This document shows positions 1 to 11,063 of a stretch of DNA of 64,000 bases, in pieces (the stretch's first letter is position 1; each line of letters starts with the position of its first letter). Below the pieces are notes generated by a model. The model did not search any database and was not told the origin of the DNA. It saw nothing but the letters and a program-made list of their open reading frames with translations. The translations under genes and the position numbers were made by a program. The stretch covers positions 44,203,105 to 44,267,104 of the forward strand of contig OY829542.1 in assembly GCA_963691705.1 (NCBI GenBank), written 5' to 3'. The DNA is from Viola odorata. Its lineage: Eukaryota > Streptophyta > Magnoliopsida > Malpighiales > Violaceae.

Positions 1-444
1 CCTTGTTGCTGTTTCGATCTGTTTGCCCTAGTGGTACGCATAAGTTACTATCTACCATAGTCCATGTCGATCGACCATGTTGCCACTTTACACAGTTTTT
101 GTGCACATTGTTAGCAGGTTTTTAATATTATTTTTGAGGTGTCTCGACAGCACGTCAATGACCCTGCCCATATAGATTACTATTGGTCACCACGCTAATG
201 TGACATTGAGGAAGGTGTGGACAATTGTAGTATTTATAATAAAGATGATAATTGGTATGGTGCGCATCCTTTCCGGGACTCTTCTCTTGCTCTTGATATC
301 GGCGGTAACCATCTTTCACATTACAGCCAAGACCTTGGCCCACACCTAAAACAAACACAGCCCCAAACCCCCCCCCCCCCCCTCCCCTAAACCAACAACT
401 TGATCGGCCGTCGCACCGGCTAGCAAACGGAATGGTAATTTCTA

Positions 445-1281
445 TCATTATGGATAATGAAAGTTGCGCGGATGTAGCTAGCAACCTGCAACCTCCTTAT
501 GCATTCTTTGGGCCTCACAGCATCAAAGCACCCACACCCGTATGTGCTCAATTGGTTCAACGATGGAAGCACGGTTAAGGTACAAAAATAATTCCTCGTC
601 CCTTTTCAAATTGGTACTTAGAGGTTGTGTGATGTAGCACCAATGCAATCTAGCCACCTTATTTTGGGTAGACGGTGGCAATTTGATAAGAAGGCCATCC
701 ATGATGGTTTTCATAACACATACAAGCTAGAGCATGGGAACCATAAGTTCTTAATTCCGCCACTTCCTCCTAGCCAAGTCTACAAAGACCAACTCAAATT
801 GGAAAAGGCTTGTGCCATTTTTGAAATTTCTTATTCACTTCAAAAGAAAGATGAGTGGAGTAGAGTGAAGAAAGTGAGTTGTGAATATGAGGAAAAGAAC
901 GGGCATGAAAAAAGAGAGCATGCGCCGAGTGGAGAGAAAAAGAAGAGTTGTGTGGCCATGAGTGGTAATACATGGCTTGAAAAAAGTAAGCAAGCTAGTG
1001 AGAGTTTGAGAGGAGTGAAAATGAACAAGAAGGTGAGTTTGTTTGCTAAAGGCAAGGATGTGAGGCACGCTTTCATTGTGCGCAAACCTTGTATCTTAAT
1101 TAGGTTCAAGGAAAATTATTTAGTTGCCACTAACGCTAATCCCTCTCTTCCTAGCGATGTTTCTTCTCTTTTGCTAGATTTCAAGGATGTCTTCCCAGAG
1201 GAAATTCCCAATGGACTTCCACCCGTGCGCGGAATTGAACATAGGATTGATTTCCTCCCAAGTTCAACTCTCCCTAATTGA
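445..1281 (+). pseudogene. Retroviral-type aspartic protease remnant and protease-RT linker
   Basis: The protease would cleave the Gag-Pol polyprotein. Around 445-480 a degenerate active-site segment is visible (DNESCADVAS-like, where families usually have DNGSC). It continues through a conserved stretch near 520-600 to CDVAPMQSSHLILGRRWQFD at 625-690, the usual end of the protease fold. At least two stops interrupt 480-625. The open segment 625-1281 is a charged linker containing the peptide HEKREHAP, a motif also seen in the linkers of the elements at 39299-41460 and 51684-56928. The segment ends with FKDVFPEEIPNGLPP, the usual lead-in to Ty3/gypsy RT, and stops at TGA 1279-1281. Confidence 0.8.
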
Positions 1282-1284
1282 CCG

Positions 1285-2510
1285 GCGTATCGATGCAACC
1301 CCAAGGAGACACAAGAACTCCAAGAACAAATAGACGCACTTCTATCCAAGGGTTTCATTAAGGAGAGCCTTTCTCCTTGCGTCGTCCTCGTGCTCCTAGT
1401 GCCCAAAAAGGATGGGAGTTGGCGCATGTGCATGGATTGCCGGTCCATTAAGAAGATCACGGTAAAGTATTCTCACCCAATTCCACGTTTGGATGATATG
1501 CTTGATGAACTAAGTAGTGCTACAATATTTTCTAATATTGACTTAGTTAGTGACTATCACCAAATTAGAATGCATGAGGGAGACCAATGGAAAACGGCCT
1601 TTAAAATGAAATTTGGTCTTTATGAATGGTTAGTTATGCCTTTTGGTCTTACTAATGCCCCTAGCACTTTTATGCGCCTTATGAACCACGTTCTTAGACC
1701 GTTTATAGGCAAATTTGTTATGGTTTATTTTGATGACATATTGGTTTATAGCACATCTTCACAAGTCCACTTGGACCACTTGCACCAAATTTTTCTAACC
1801 CTTCGTGAGCATAAACTCTTCACTATGTTGTCCAAATGCGAGTTTTGTTTGGAAGAGGTGCATTTTCTTGGGTTTATTGTAGGTGTCTTAGGTCTCAAAA
1901 TGGATAAGGAGAAAATCAAGGCTATCGCTAAAGGGCCTACGCCAACTAATGTGGGAGAACATTTTTTTAATGGGCTGGTCAGATTTTACCGCTATTTTTT
2001 CAAGGACTTCTCCACCATCGCCGCACCCCTCAACACTCTTACAAAGAAGAATGTGTCATTTGCGTGGGGAGAAGAGCAGAAGCTAGCATTCACCACACTC
2101 AAGGACAAGCTTTCTTCAAGCCCGATCCTCACCTTACCCAATTTTGACAAAACTTTTGAGGTGGAGTGTGACGCAAGTGGCATAGGCATTGGAGTTGTTT
2201 TGGTTCAAGACAAGAAGCCGGTGGCCTATTTTAGCGAAAAGTTGAAGGGACCCCAACTCAACTATTGCACATACGACCGAGAGTTGTATGCGCTTGTGCG
2301 GGCTCTCAACATGTAGGAACACTACTTGTTACCCAAGGAATTTGTGGTGCACACGGACAACCTAAGCCTCAAGTACTTGAAGGGCTAAGGGAAGCTCAAC
2401 AAGCACTACGCCTCATGGATGGAATTCATCGAACGCTTCCCATACCACATCAAGTATTTGAAGGGGAAAGACAATGTCGTCGCGGATGCATTATCCCGAA
2501 GGTACGCCCT
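1285..2510 (+). pseudogene. Ty3/gypsy reverse transcriptase and RNase H, broken
   Basis: Reverse transcriptase copies the element RNA and RNase H removes the RNA strand. Visible RT motifs are the [13 protein letters not shown] block near 1400, the [12 protein letters not shown] block near 1640 and the YFDD catalytic box near 1725-1736. RNase H starts near 2150 with [10 protein letters not shown], has the ELYALV block near 2285, and ends near 2505 with the [12 protein letters not shown] segment. The frame is interrupted by TGA at 1279 upstream, TAG at 2314 and another stop near 2387, so the product is non-functional. RT residues look otherwise conserved, which fits moderate age. Confidence 0.9.
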
Positions 2511-3793
2511 CCTTACTTCTCTCCATTCATGCCTCTTAGGCTTTACACACCTTACCTCTTTGTATAAAAATGATGTGGACTTTAAAGATGCTTATCTTGC
2601 TTGCTCTAATGGTGCGCATGACACATTCGTGTTACATGATACCTTTATTTTTTGTAAGGGTAGGTTATGCATTCCTAATTATAGTACCCGTGAATTACTT
2701 GTTAAAGAAGCCCATGGGGGAGGACTAATGTGTCACTTTGGAGTAGATAAAACTCTTACCACACTTAAAGAACATTTCTTTTGGCCTAAGATGAAGAAAA
2801 ATGTTGCTCATTTTATTGCCGCATGTCTTGCTTGTAAACGTGCCAAGTCTAAGAGTCTTGCTCATGGTCTTTATATGCCTTTACCGATTGCATCTCATCC
2901 ATGGTGTGACATTTCAATGGATTTTGTGGTTGGTCTTCCTCGCACCAAACGTGGCAAGGATTCTTTGTTTGTAGTTGTTGATCGTTTCTCCAAAATGGCA
3001 CATTTCATACCTTGTCACACTAAAAATGATGCATCGCTTCATGAGGTTGTTAGATTACATGTCATGCCACGCACGATTGTTAGTGATAGGGATAGCAAAT
3101 TCCGTAGTCATTTTTGGCTTGTGTTATGGGCGAAATTGGGAACTAAATTACTTTTCTCTACTTGTCATCCTCAAATGGATGGTCAAACCGAAGTGGTTAA
3201 TAGGACCTTAGGCACCATGTTACGTGTCATGATTCAACAGTATTCGAAGGCTTAGGACGATTGCATTTCTTTCATTAAATTTGCTTACAATCGCACTATG
3301 CACTCTTCCATGCGTTTCTCTCCTTTTGAGCTAGTCTATGGGTTTAACCCTCTTACCCCCATAGACTTACTGCCTCTTTCTTTGAAGGATTGTACTAGTT
3401 TAGACGGTAAGGAGAAAGTGGAAATGGTACAAAAGCTGCATGCGAAGGCCAAGGACCGCTTGAAGGCTTTAAACACTAAGTTGATGGCAAAGGGCAACTC
3501 AGGACGCCACATCAAATCTTTTGAAGTTGGCGATTGGGTTTGGGTGCATTTGAGGAAAGATCTTTTCCTACCCTAAGGAAGGGCAAGCTTAGCCAACGGG
3601 GAGATGAGCCTTTTCTCATTGAGGAGAAAATCAACGATAATGCTTACCGTCTTGAAATTTCTCCTTCTTTTGGTAAAATTAGCCCTACATTTACTATTAA
3701 TGACTTGTCCCCTTACTTTGTAGGTGAGGATAAGTATCTTCAAGATGATGAGCCTATAGATTCGAGGACGAATCCTCGCGAAGGGGGATGGGA
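2511..3793 (+). pseudogene. Ty3/gypsy integrase with 3' polyprotein tail, broken
   Basis: Integrase inserts element DNA into the host genome. The HHCC zinc-binding region is visible near 2710-2850 (His, His, then CLACKRAK). The catalytic core follows, with the first Asp in the SMDFVVGLP block near 2920, the second in VSDRDSKF near 3080 and Glu in QTEVVNRT near 3185. The C-terminal region has a GDEPF(L/Y)-type motif near 3600 and the peptide DSRTNPREGG just before the LTR. TAG at 3253 and a frameshift with TAA near 3574 disable it. I do not see a convincing chromodomain. Confidence 0.88.
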
Positions 3794-4614
3794 TGATACG
3801 AGTACGAGAACACATAGCCACTTCACGAGGAGCAAGGGAATGTTGGCTTTACTCTTGAAGACCTTTAGAGAGGAAGAGAACATCATGGTGACTCAGGAAG
3901 GATGGACAACATATGTGTATGCCAATGCCCAAATGAGCATTGCGAACAAGCCAAGTCAGGCGCTTGGCGTGATCACGCCAAGTCAGGCGCTTGGCGTGAT
4001 CACGCCAAGCGATGACGTGATAACGCCCAAAATAGAGACTTTGTGTCGTGAAGACAGTCCTTGGTGTGATCACGCCCAAAATAGAAGGGGTAACATGATC
4101 ATGCCCAAAACAAAAGGGATAACATGATCACGCCAAGGAATAACGTGATCACGTTATCGAATCGGTAGAAACGTGATTAGGTTTTTTTAAGTGGCTTTTC
4201 AGCCTTGTTTTGTAATAACTATAAATAGAAGGATTTAGCCTCTTTTATGGCTTATCTTTGATTTTTGAGTGAATCTCCTTCAAGACCAATTAGTTAAGCT
4301 TAGTGATTAGGGTTCTTAAAATAGGTCTTTGTTCATCTTGTCTAAACTTATCGGATTGATAATTTCATGATCAAGTAAGGATAAGCTCGATTAGAGATCC
4401 TTGTAGTTACTTGATTACAAGTTTAATATATTGTCTTTCCTATACACATCTCTACCTTTAATCCATTATTGTCGCTGCCTTAAAACTCCAAAATACATCC
4501 ATTTCCGTCCATCAATCCGACTTACACAAGAGTTTACCTCCTCTCAAAGAAGACTAGATCGATTCCTCCAAACAACTTGCGGTTTCCTCTTCAAACGGAT
4601 CCGAGAAGTTATCA
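3794..4614 (+). repeat. 3' LTR of the 1-4614 Ty3/gypsy element
   Basis: It begins TGATACGAG directly after the purine-rich tract AAGGGGGATGGGA (3781-3793) and ends GTTATCA at 4614, giving imperfect inverted termini. The second half, from about 4346, aligns by eye with the reverse complement of the LTR at 39299-39960; both share CTTATCGGATTGAT and CTCTCAAAG(A/G)AGACTAGAT. The matching 5' LTR lies before the window, so no TSD can be checked. The first half holds the palindromic array described separately. Confidence 0.8.
3957..4160 (+). repeat. Cluster of GGCGTGATCACGCC-type palindromes inside the LTR
   Basis: Two perfect copies of the 14-bp palindrome GGCGTGATCACGCC lie at 3966-3979 and 3992-4005. 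Each sits in a longer perfect inverted repeat (3963-3982, 20 bp; 3989-4010, 22 bp). They are part of a 26-bp direct duplication. At least five degenerate relatives follow down to about 4155 (GTGATAACGCCC, GTGATCACGCCC, ATGATCATGCCC, ATGATCACGCC, GTGATCACG). Each could form a hairpin or bind a dimeric regulator; function is not known. Confidence 0.85.
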
Positions 4615-5732
4615 CGGTGGCATGTACTCAATAGTTAGGCAAGTGGTGATAGCTCATGGGGGAGGTATTGAATCTATCCACATTAAGTATGATAAGAAAG
4701 GGACCTCAAAATGGTCAGAGAAGCATGGAGGGAATGAAGGCACTAAAATCTACAAGGTTAGTTTGTCGTGTCGATCAGAAGTTGTGTTCCCTATAATCAT
4801 GTGTCATTATACCACATTTATGAGGTCATATTCATCGCTTTTGGTGGACAAATTTGAAAATTAGACTAGATAAATCCCTTGAGTATTTGGATAATACCCT
4901 AGTCTTTTGATCCGCCAATTAACCTTGTTCTGATTCTCTTTCATATTGCAGGTGAAACTTGATTTCCTAGATGAGTTTCTTACTTCGGTCCATGGACACT
5001 ATGGTTGTTTACATGAGTGGGGGACCATATTTGTTCGTTCGCTTACTTTTGAGAGCAACAAAAGAGCATATGGACCATTATTTTAAAAAATAATGGTCAA
5101 AATATTCAAACGGATTTGGTAAATCTGTAAATGTGCATATGTGCAAATCTATGCGGATGTAAAATATTGGTATATCTGTAAATCTTTAAACCAAGAAACC
5201 AAGATTTGTGTAAATCTGCAATATCGACCATGAACGTTACTAATATCAACATACTTAAACGGTATACAAGAAACCAATAATCAAAGTAAAATTCTACTAT
5301 TTAACCCACTTCCTTCTTGATCTAGATCTACGTATCAATTAAAAAATAAAAAATAAAAGATGATGACTTTGTCTTCCTCCTCATGAGCTGCTACCGCGAT
5401 CCACGACTATTTTGGAAACATCATCATCGTCAGCGGCAATGGCGGTGCTTGGAGAAGGAAAAGAAGCGAAAGGAGCTACAAGGAGCTCTGATGATAGTGA
5501 TGAGAAGGACGGGGATAAGGCGGATAGTGTTTGGCTGAAAGCGAGTTTCGCGTTAGAGGATTGTTGTTCTTTGATTGATATGTAGATCTATATGTGTGTG
5601 TGCAGGTGTAAAGAAGATGAGGATGATTTTTTGATTCATGTGCACGTGTGTGAAAAGTGAAGAGAAAGTGGAGACAATGATGAAGTGAAAAATGTACTAA
5701 GGTTTTTTTAAAAAAAAAAATCCAATTTGACG

Positions 5733-5808
5733 ACGTGTCAGGATACGTCAACAACATACCACGTGGCATCCGACGTGTCATGCCATGTAGGATAATTAAC
5801 GGCACGTG
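5733..5808. promoter_or_regulatory. Cluster of four ACGT-core (G-box/ABRE-like) motifs
   Basis: Within 76 bp there are ACGTGTC (5733-5739), CACGTGGC (5760-5767), ACGTGTC (5773-5779) and CACGTG (5803-5808). ACGT-core sequences of this kind are bound by plant bZIP and bHLH factors. No gene starts nearby, so this may be a promoter relic or part of an unrecognised transposon rather than an active element. Confidence 0.4.
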
Positions 5809-6033
5809 ATGGATGGCGTGAGGGGTCGGTACCAAATGTGACATTCCTTTTGATTGCATGTACCTTTAAACGCATAAAGGAGGAGAGGTGCCAATTTTTG
5901 CATTTTCCCAAAAGAGTAGTATGACACCTAATAAAGGAGTGATCGTTTAGCTGTTAACACTACCATCTCAACTTTTCCAAATAACATGACACATTTCTTT
6001 CACTCCCATCCAAACCCATCTCCTCTCCACCAC

Positions 6034-6146
6034 ATCATTCTTTTTCTTTTTCTTTTTCTTTTTCTTTTTCTTTTTCTTCTTTTTCTTTTTCTTCTTCTTT
6101 TTCTTCTTCTTTTTCTTCTTCTTTTTCTTCTTCTTCTTCTTCTTTT
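6034..6146 (+). repeat. Pyrimidine microsatellite (TTTTTC)n grading into (TTC)n
   Basis: An almost pure C/T run: hexamer TTTTTC repeats at first, then mixed TTTTTCTTC units, then TTC triplets. It is a simple-sequence tract with polypurine on the other strand. Confidence 0.95.
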
Positions 6147-6716
6147 TAATTTTCTCTCTTAATCAATTGTTACCCAGATTTTCAATTCCATTATACACCC
6201 TTCTACTCATTTTAAAATTGTTTTTTTCTTTTATTTTTTTCATTTGCAAAATCAATTTCTAACCCCAATTAATCCTTGCTCCATTTTTTCTTTACCAGGA
6301 TATGCATCTTTGTTTTTTTTTAGAGAGATTATAACAACCAAGATGTCTAAAACTCTAATATAATTCCTCTCATCCTCTGTTAATTCAAAAGTAAGGTTAT
6401 TACTCTATTATTTAGTTTCAAGTTAAGCTTTTGTAGTGAAATTTACCTTTAAAACTCTTTTCCTTCTCTGTTATTTTTTATTTTATTTTATAAATTCCTA
6501 ATTGTTGATTTTTGGGAGAGAATATGAGAAGCAAGATAATCTCTCATTTTACATTTGGTGTATGCGTTCTTTGTCTACGACATCGACGGGAGTTGTGCTC
6601 TACGGCGGAGTGTCGTGGCATGACCAGTGGCGTCGACAATGATGGCAATGGAAGAACTGCATTCCAGGAGATTAATTAAGGTAATGATAACGAAGCAGTG
6701 AGAAAAAACTACACCC

Positions 6717-6959
6717 TGTTGAACAATAGCACAACAACAGCACAACTCCATGAGTCCTACTAATAATGTGGTCATGATTATTTTGTATATTTATCTTGTG
6801 TAAATTACCAAGATACTTACACCTGTAGAGATAATTGTTGAGTTATAATAGGACTTATCATACATATTGTACACAGTATATATATCTTCAATACACAAGC
6901 GATGTAATCAATCAACTTTTTTAGAATTTCTTTCCTGTCTTTTATTTATTAGTTTAAGT
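6717..6959 (+). repeat. 5' LTR of the copia element
   Basis: 243 bp, starting TGTTGAACAATAGCAC. It matches 13627-13884 with scattered substitutions and small indels, including a shared internal TATATATA(TA)TC stretch near 6876. It is followed at once by the primer-binding site. Confidence 0.88.
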
Positions 6960-6971
6960 TGGTAGCGGAGC
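6960..6971 (+). promoter_or_regulatory. Primer-binding site TGGTAGCGGAGC
   Basis: It lies directly after the 5' LTR and starts TGG, as expected for pairing with a tRNA CCA end. It resembles the common initiator-Met site TGGTATCAGAGC but differs inside. The identical 12-mer is used by the Ty3-type element at 51684-56928. Confidence 0.75.
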
Positions 6972-7050
6972 CAGAATCCCACCTATTTCATATCTCTAAA
7001 ACTAACCGAGGAAAACTACCTCTTTTAAAGTAGAACCATTTTTCTACGGT

Positions 7051-7870
7051 TTGGGTATGATTGGCTTTATTAATGGTACTCACCCTTTCCCTTATGAAAC
7101 AGTCATATCAATAGGCTCTATCCTTCCCGCCCCTAATTCTAATTACCAATTATGGGTTCAACAACACAAACTCATTGTCAGTACCTTGCTCGATTCTTTA
7201 TCTCCCTCGGTGATGCCTTTTATCATTGGTTTAGAGACTTCTAAAGCTGTGTGGGATACCCTTGAAGCTTCCCTCTCCTCTGATGATCAAACCCGTATGA
7301 TGTCCCTCAATGGTGATCTCATGAAGTTGCATCAACAGCTAGCTAAGACTATTTCCTCATACCTGCAATGAGCCAAAATATTATTTGACCAATTCGTTGT
7401 TGTTGGTAAACCAAAATCTCTTGGTGACTTCAATCTATATGTCTTCAAGGGGTTTAAACCTGGATTCAAAGACTTGGTTACCTCTCTTAATGTACGCAAG
7501 ACACCAGTTCCTTTTAGTGAACTTCTCACTCTTGCTAAAAGTCATGAGTTCCTTAACTCTGGTCCCAAAGTTCAGCTCACAAATCCTGCTGAGCTGCCGC
7601 CACTACTCCCCACAACATCTCCTGTTGTCAACAACACAAAACGTACCAACCACACTGGTACACCTTCTGCTTCCTTTAATAGAGGCAGAGGAGGTCGTTA
7701 CCGCGGTAAAAGGTGACCCAATAATAGATACAATGGTGGTCGTCATAACTGGCAAGGGCCTTGCTGTCAAATGTGCAATGTTTTCGGCCACTATGCTACC
7801 CAGTGTCCTCATTTTATCCAATCTTTGGTCGCGCATATGACTAATGCCCTCCTATATGCTCCTCCACTAC
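7051..7870 (+). pseudogene. Copia gag, broken
   Basis: Gag forms the virus-like particle. The N-terminal part at 7051-7371 has the copia gag pattern (NYQLWVQQHKLIVSTLLDSL, then KAVWDTLEASL). TGA at 7369-7371 interrupts the frame, and matching sequence continues in 7474-7716 with an Arg/Gly-rich stretch (RGRGGRYRGKR) and a stop near 7714. A zinc knuckle of form CxMCxxxGHxxxxCP is seen at about 7762-7808. Assignment is firm; activity is not expected. Confidence 0.85.
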
Positions 7871-7884
7871 CCTCTTATTCGACT

Positions 7885-8758
7885 CTAGGTGACTAGTACC
7901 CAGATTCGGCAGCCAGTCATCACTTCACCAACGATCCTTCCACTCTCACTCACTTCTCGGATTACAATGGGATAGAATCCATCCAACTTGGCAATGGTAA
8001 TTCACTTCCCATTCATCATGTTGGCATTGCACATTTAGCTACACCTTTGAAAACTTTATTTGTCAATAATGTTCTTTGCACACCCTTTCTATCAAAAAAA
8101 TTACTCTTTGTTAATCACTTTGTAACTGACAATAGTGTCTTTTGGGAATTTCATCCCACCTTTTGTTGTGTGAAGGACATCAAAACAGGAGCAATTCTTC
8201 TTCACGGGGGGACTAAAGATGGCCTCTACTGTCTGCAACGACATAACATCCACCCTCCACCTTCAATCCCCCAACTCAATCTCACTACCAAAGCTCCTCT
8301 ATTCATCTGGCATGCATGTCTAGACCATCCACACCATGATCTTCTCCACTGCATGGTATCTCCTCATCAACTCTCTTTGGCTAAGTCTTCGAGTCCATTT
8401 GTTTGCTCTTCATGTCCTCTAGGAAAATCTAGTCGTAGTCATTTATCAGTAACGGGGAGGCGTAACACTTCTCCTCTTGCCCTTATTTTCAGTGATGTTT
8501 AGGGTCCCGCTCCAATCTCTAATTCGCTTGGTTTTCATTATTATGTTATCTTTATTGACGACTTTTCTAATTACACTTGGTATTATCCTTTTAAGTCGTC
8601 TGAGGTTTTTGATATCTTTCATCGTTTCCAACGGATGGTTGAACGATAATTTTCTACAAAAGTTAAACAAGTTCAGACTGATTGGGGTGGTGAGTATCGT
8701 AAACTGAATCATTTTTTTTCAATCTATCGGTATTTATCACCGTATCATGTGTCCCCAC
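7885..8758 (+). pseudogene. Copia protease and N-terminal half of integrase, cut by an insertion
   Basis: The protease active site appears as DSAASHH near 7903, where most copia elements have DSGA. The segment 8047-8502 contains the GAG-preintegrase region and the zinc-binding HHCC part (WHACLDHPHHDLLH, then CSSCPLGKS). The integrase core begins with IDDFSNYTWYYP near 8555 and DWGGEY near 8680. The frame is interrupted near 8500 and 8648, and homology stops near 8758 where the nested element begins, just after the usual CPH block. Confidence 0.82.
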
Positions 8759-10205
8759 TGATATGATCCTCGCTACCCTTGATATGATCTCAGATAGTTA
8801 GGATGCGCGAAATTACGATCGTTGTTGGAATGTTTGAAGTTGCGCGAAATTATAACTCAATCTCTCTTTCCGAAGTAAGGCACGACAGAATCCACCTTTG
8901 TACCACCGATCTCCAAGTTGAGGGTGAACAACGCTTGATGAAGTAAGGTACGCAAGGAGTCCACCTTTGCATCGCCGATCACCAAGTGAGGTTCGCAAGG
9001 ATAAGGTTCCCTAAAAGTCCACCTAACAAGCCGCCACCTTAGGTTTTGTTCGAGTCCACGAACGAAAAAATGGGAGTCCACCCAAGATAATAGTCTTAAC
9101 AATCAATTTGATCAAACTTCAGTATTTTTGATTAATGAAGCCAATCAGCTATATATAGGCAAAGCCTAGTACAAGTTTATGTATAATTACAAGTTCTAAT
9201 ACTAGTAGGAATAGAAAACCTAATATAAGTAGAAATAGAACTTCTAACTAGCTAAGTAATCTAATTATTAATTAAAAATAATTAAAATAATCATTCTAGA
9301 AGCCCTAGAAGTGATTCGCAGGGTTGGGCTTCAAGTTGGGCCGCAATCCTCAAGTTACACACTGTCTTGCGTTCATACTGCGCAATAAAATGTTGACCCA
9401 TGCTAACTTTCAATTGGCTAGTCCGATTGACCTGAAATCTATTCCAAACGAACACTAACATCCGAAAATAGTAAGAGGGTGCTCCTCTTCCTAGTTTGGG
9501 ATAAAATAATTCTAGAAATGTTGACTGATGCGTTTTGAAGTCTGAATCATAGTAGGACTATGTCCGCTAAAATGTACCATCGGACTTTCTCTCAAACGGC
9601 TCGTGCGTTTGGGCTCAAATTTGGATAAAATATCTCTAACATCTTGAAGTTTAGTAATCCAAGTTGATCGCAAGAGTTTGACCTAGTTATGACCTAATTG
9701 GCTGGGACACAGTCGCCGGTTACGCCTGTGCGTTGTCCTCTCGATAGCTAGAATGTCACCATGAGCCATCTTGGAATCTACTCATCCAAATTGTCTCAAA
9801 CTTGGCAACGATCTTCTTAAGACATCAATCGGTCTTGTATTTAATTTGGTTTCCCGATTGAAGCCTCTCTTCCATGTCTTGGCTTGGTCGGATGTGAAGC
9901 CTTGCGATAGGAGTTTCCAAGCTACCTTCCATGTCATCCTTCGCCTAATGACTCGATGAAGTAGCATCTCATGCCTTGTATCTATATGTAGAGGTTGTAT
10001 TAACCTCGCTGGATGCTTCATGACGTCCTTGGCTCGACGTATTCTTCCATCTAGCCCTTGATGCTTGGTGTGTGCGTGTGGCGGGGCTAGGATAGTATCA
10101 CCCACACACATAAGTAAAATGGCCAAGTCGAAAGGACACACAAACATGTCACTGAAATTGGCCTCACTCTTCTTGCTCATGCTCATTTACCTTCCTTTTA
10201 TTGGG
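8759..10205 (-). mobile_element. Nested Ty3/gypsy LTR remnant inside copia integrase
   Basis: Copia coding sequence stops near 8758 and resumes near 10212. The intervening DNA ends in TGATATGATC-type sequence on the left (8759 and again 8780), and GTATCA lies at 10094-10099, so an LTR of about 1.3 kb on the minus strand is likely. Its left end, reversed, resembles the right end of the LTR at 11914-12891 (both have AGGATGCG followed by AATTACGATCGTTG or similar). Positions 10100-10205 would then be 3' internal sequence. A 15-nt stretch at 8765-8779 resembles a primer-binding site, which complicates the boundary. No convincing TSD. Confidence 0.6.
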
Positions 10206-10211
10206 ATTACT

Positions 10212-11063
10212 AGTTCGAAACTGCTATTTTCCTGATAAATAGGCAAAGTTCTCACACTCTAAATGGTCTCTCACCCTTCAAGAAATTATTTTCTCAAAAG
10301 CCCGATTTCTCCTTTCTTAAAGTTTTTGGTTGCTCGTGTTTTTCATTGTTATCGCCCTATAAAAAGCATAAACTTCAATTTCGTTCAACCTAATGTCTCT
10401 TCCTTGGTTATAGTCCCTCCCACCATGGATATCGTTGCCTTGATTTAAAAACGAAGCGTCTGTACATCGCCCGTCATGTTTTAATTCATGAAAATTCATT
10501 TCCCTATGCAAAGTCACCTACTCCTGCCTTTGTTCTATAAGATTCTTACTATGTCTTGCCTAATCCTCTAGTTTCAAGTCTCAATCCAGGCCCCCTTAGA
10601 CAACCTACTTCTGTTGCACAGATAGAGGCTTCCATGGACCCCATAGAGAGACACAAGTCAAGTTCAAGCCCAGAGGCTCCTACTACTTCTCTACTTGATG
10701 CTCCAACACCAATGAAAGGCCCACCTTCAAGCCCATCCACTGTCATTCCACCCACCCACCAAGATCCACCTATAACCTCCCACTCAGAACACCAACTCTC
10801 TCAAAATGACACTGTCGACCCTTCTTCCCTTCCAACCCGCACTCATCCCATGACTCTTAGACAAACACGCCGCCCAAACCCTAAATTCCTTCACCATACT
10901 AAAGTCGTCCCTTCTTCCGAGATAGAGCCAAAGACATTCACCACCGCTAATAAACTCCCTCAGTGGTGTGCTGCCATGGCTGCCGAGTATGACACCTTGA
11001 TAAACAATGGTACTTGGCTGTTAACTCCTTTCGATCCGTCCATGAATGTTGTGGGTTGTCGCT
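10212..11063 (+). pseudogene. Copia integrase C-terminal part and linker to RT
   Basis: Copia homology resumes with FLINRQSSHTLNGLSPFKKL near 10222-10280, the usual end of the integrase core. The conserved FLGYxxxxxGYRCLD-like block follows, read across frameshifts, and then RHVLIHENSFPY near 10480. From 10556 to 11065 a Pro/Ser/Thr-rich linker ends in the lead-in to RT (MAAEYDTLINNGTWLL). About 80 residues of the core that should precede this part are missing at the insertion site. Confidence 0.78.

Larger units (their letters stand above)
1..4614 (+). mobile_element. Ty3/gypsy LTR retrotransposon, 5' end outside the window, decayed
   Basis: Order on the plus strand is protease remnant, linker, reverse transcriptase, RNase H, integrase and one 3' LTR, which is the Ty3/gypsy order. 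A purine-rich tract directly precedes the LTR start at 3794. Stops near 1279, 2314, 3253 and 3574 break the polyprotein, so the copy cannot encode its own enzymes. The piece at 39299-41460 on the other strand belongs to the same family, because the protease, linker, 3' tail and LTR 3' half all match. Positions 1-440 look like degenerate gag/linker sequence with a run of about 15 C near 368; I cannot place the gag start. The polyprotein tail (a DSRTNP-like peptide just before the LTR) is common in chromovirus-type elements, but I see no clear chromodomain, so the lineage is left open. Confidence 0.9.
4615..6711. other. Spacer without a recognisable gene
   Basis: AT-rich sequence between two elements. 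Positions 4615-4865 keep a short open frame (4577-4864) without recognisable domains. The minus-strand frame at 5476-5859 is Ser/His-rich and looks non-coding. A motif cluster at 5733-5808 and a pyrimidine tract near 6034-6146 are listed separately. I see no TE terminus I can support here apart from the copia TSD at its right edge (6712-6716). Confidence 0.6.

Noticed and set aside
5476..5859. 127-codon minus-strand frame
   Set aside because: His/Ser/Tyr-rich with no pattern of a folded protein; overlaps the ACGT motif cluster and has no start context or neighbour support.
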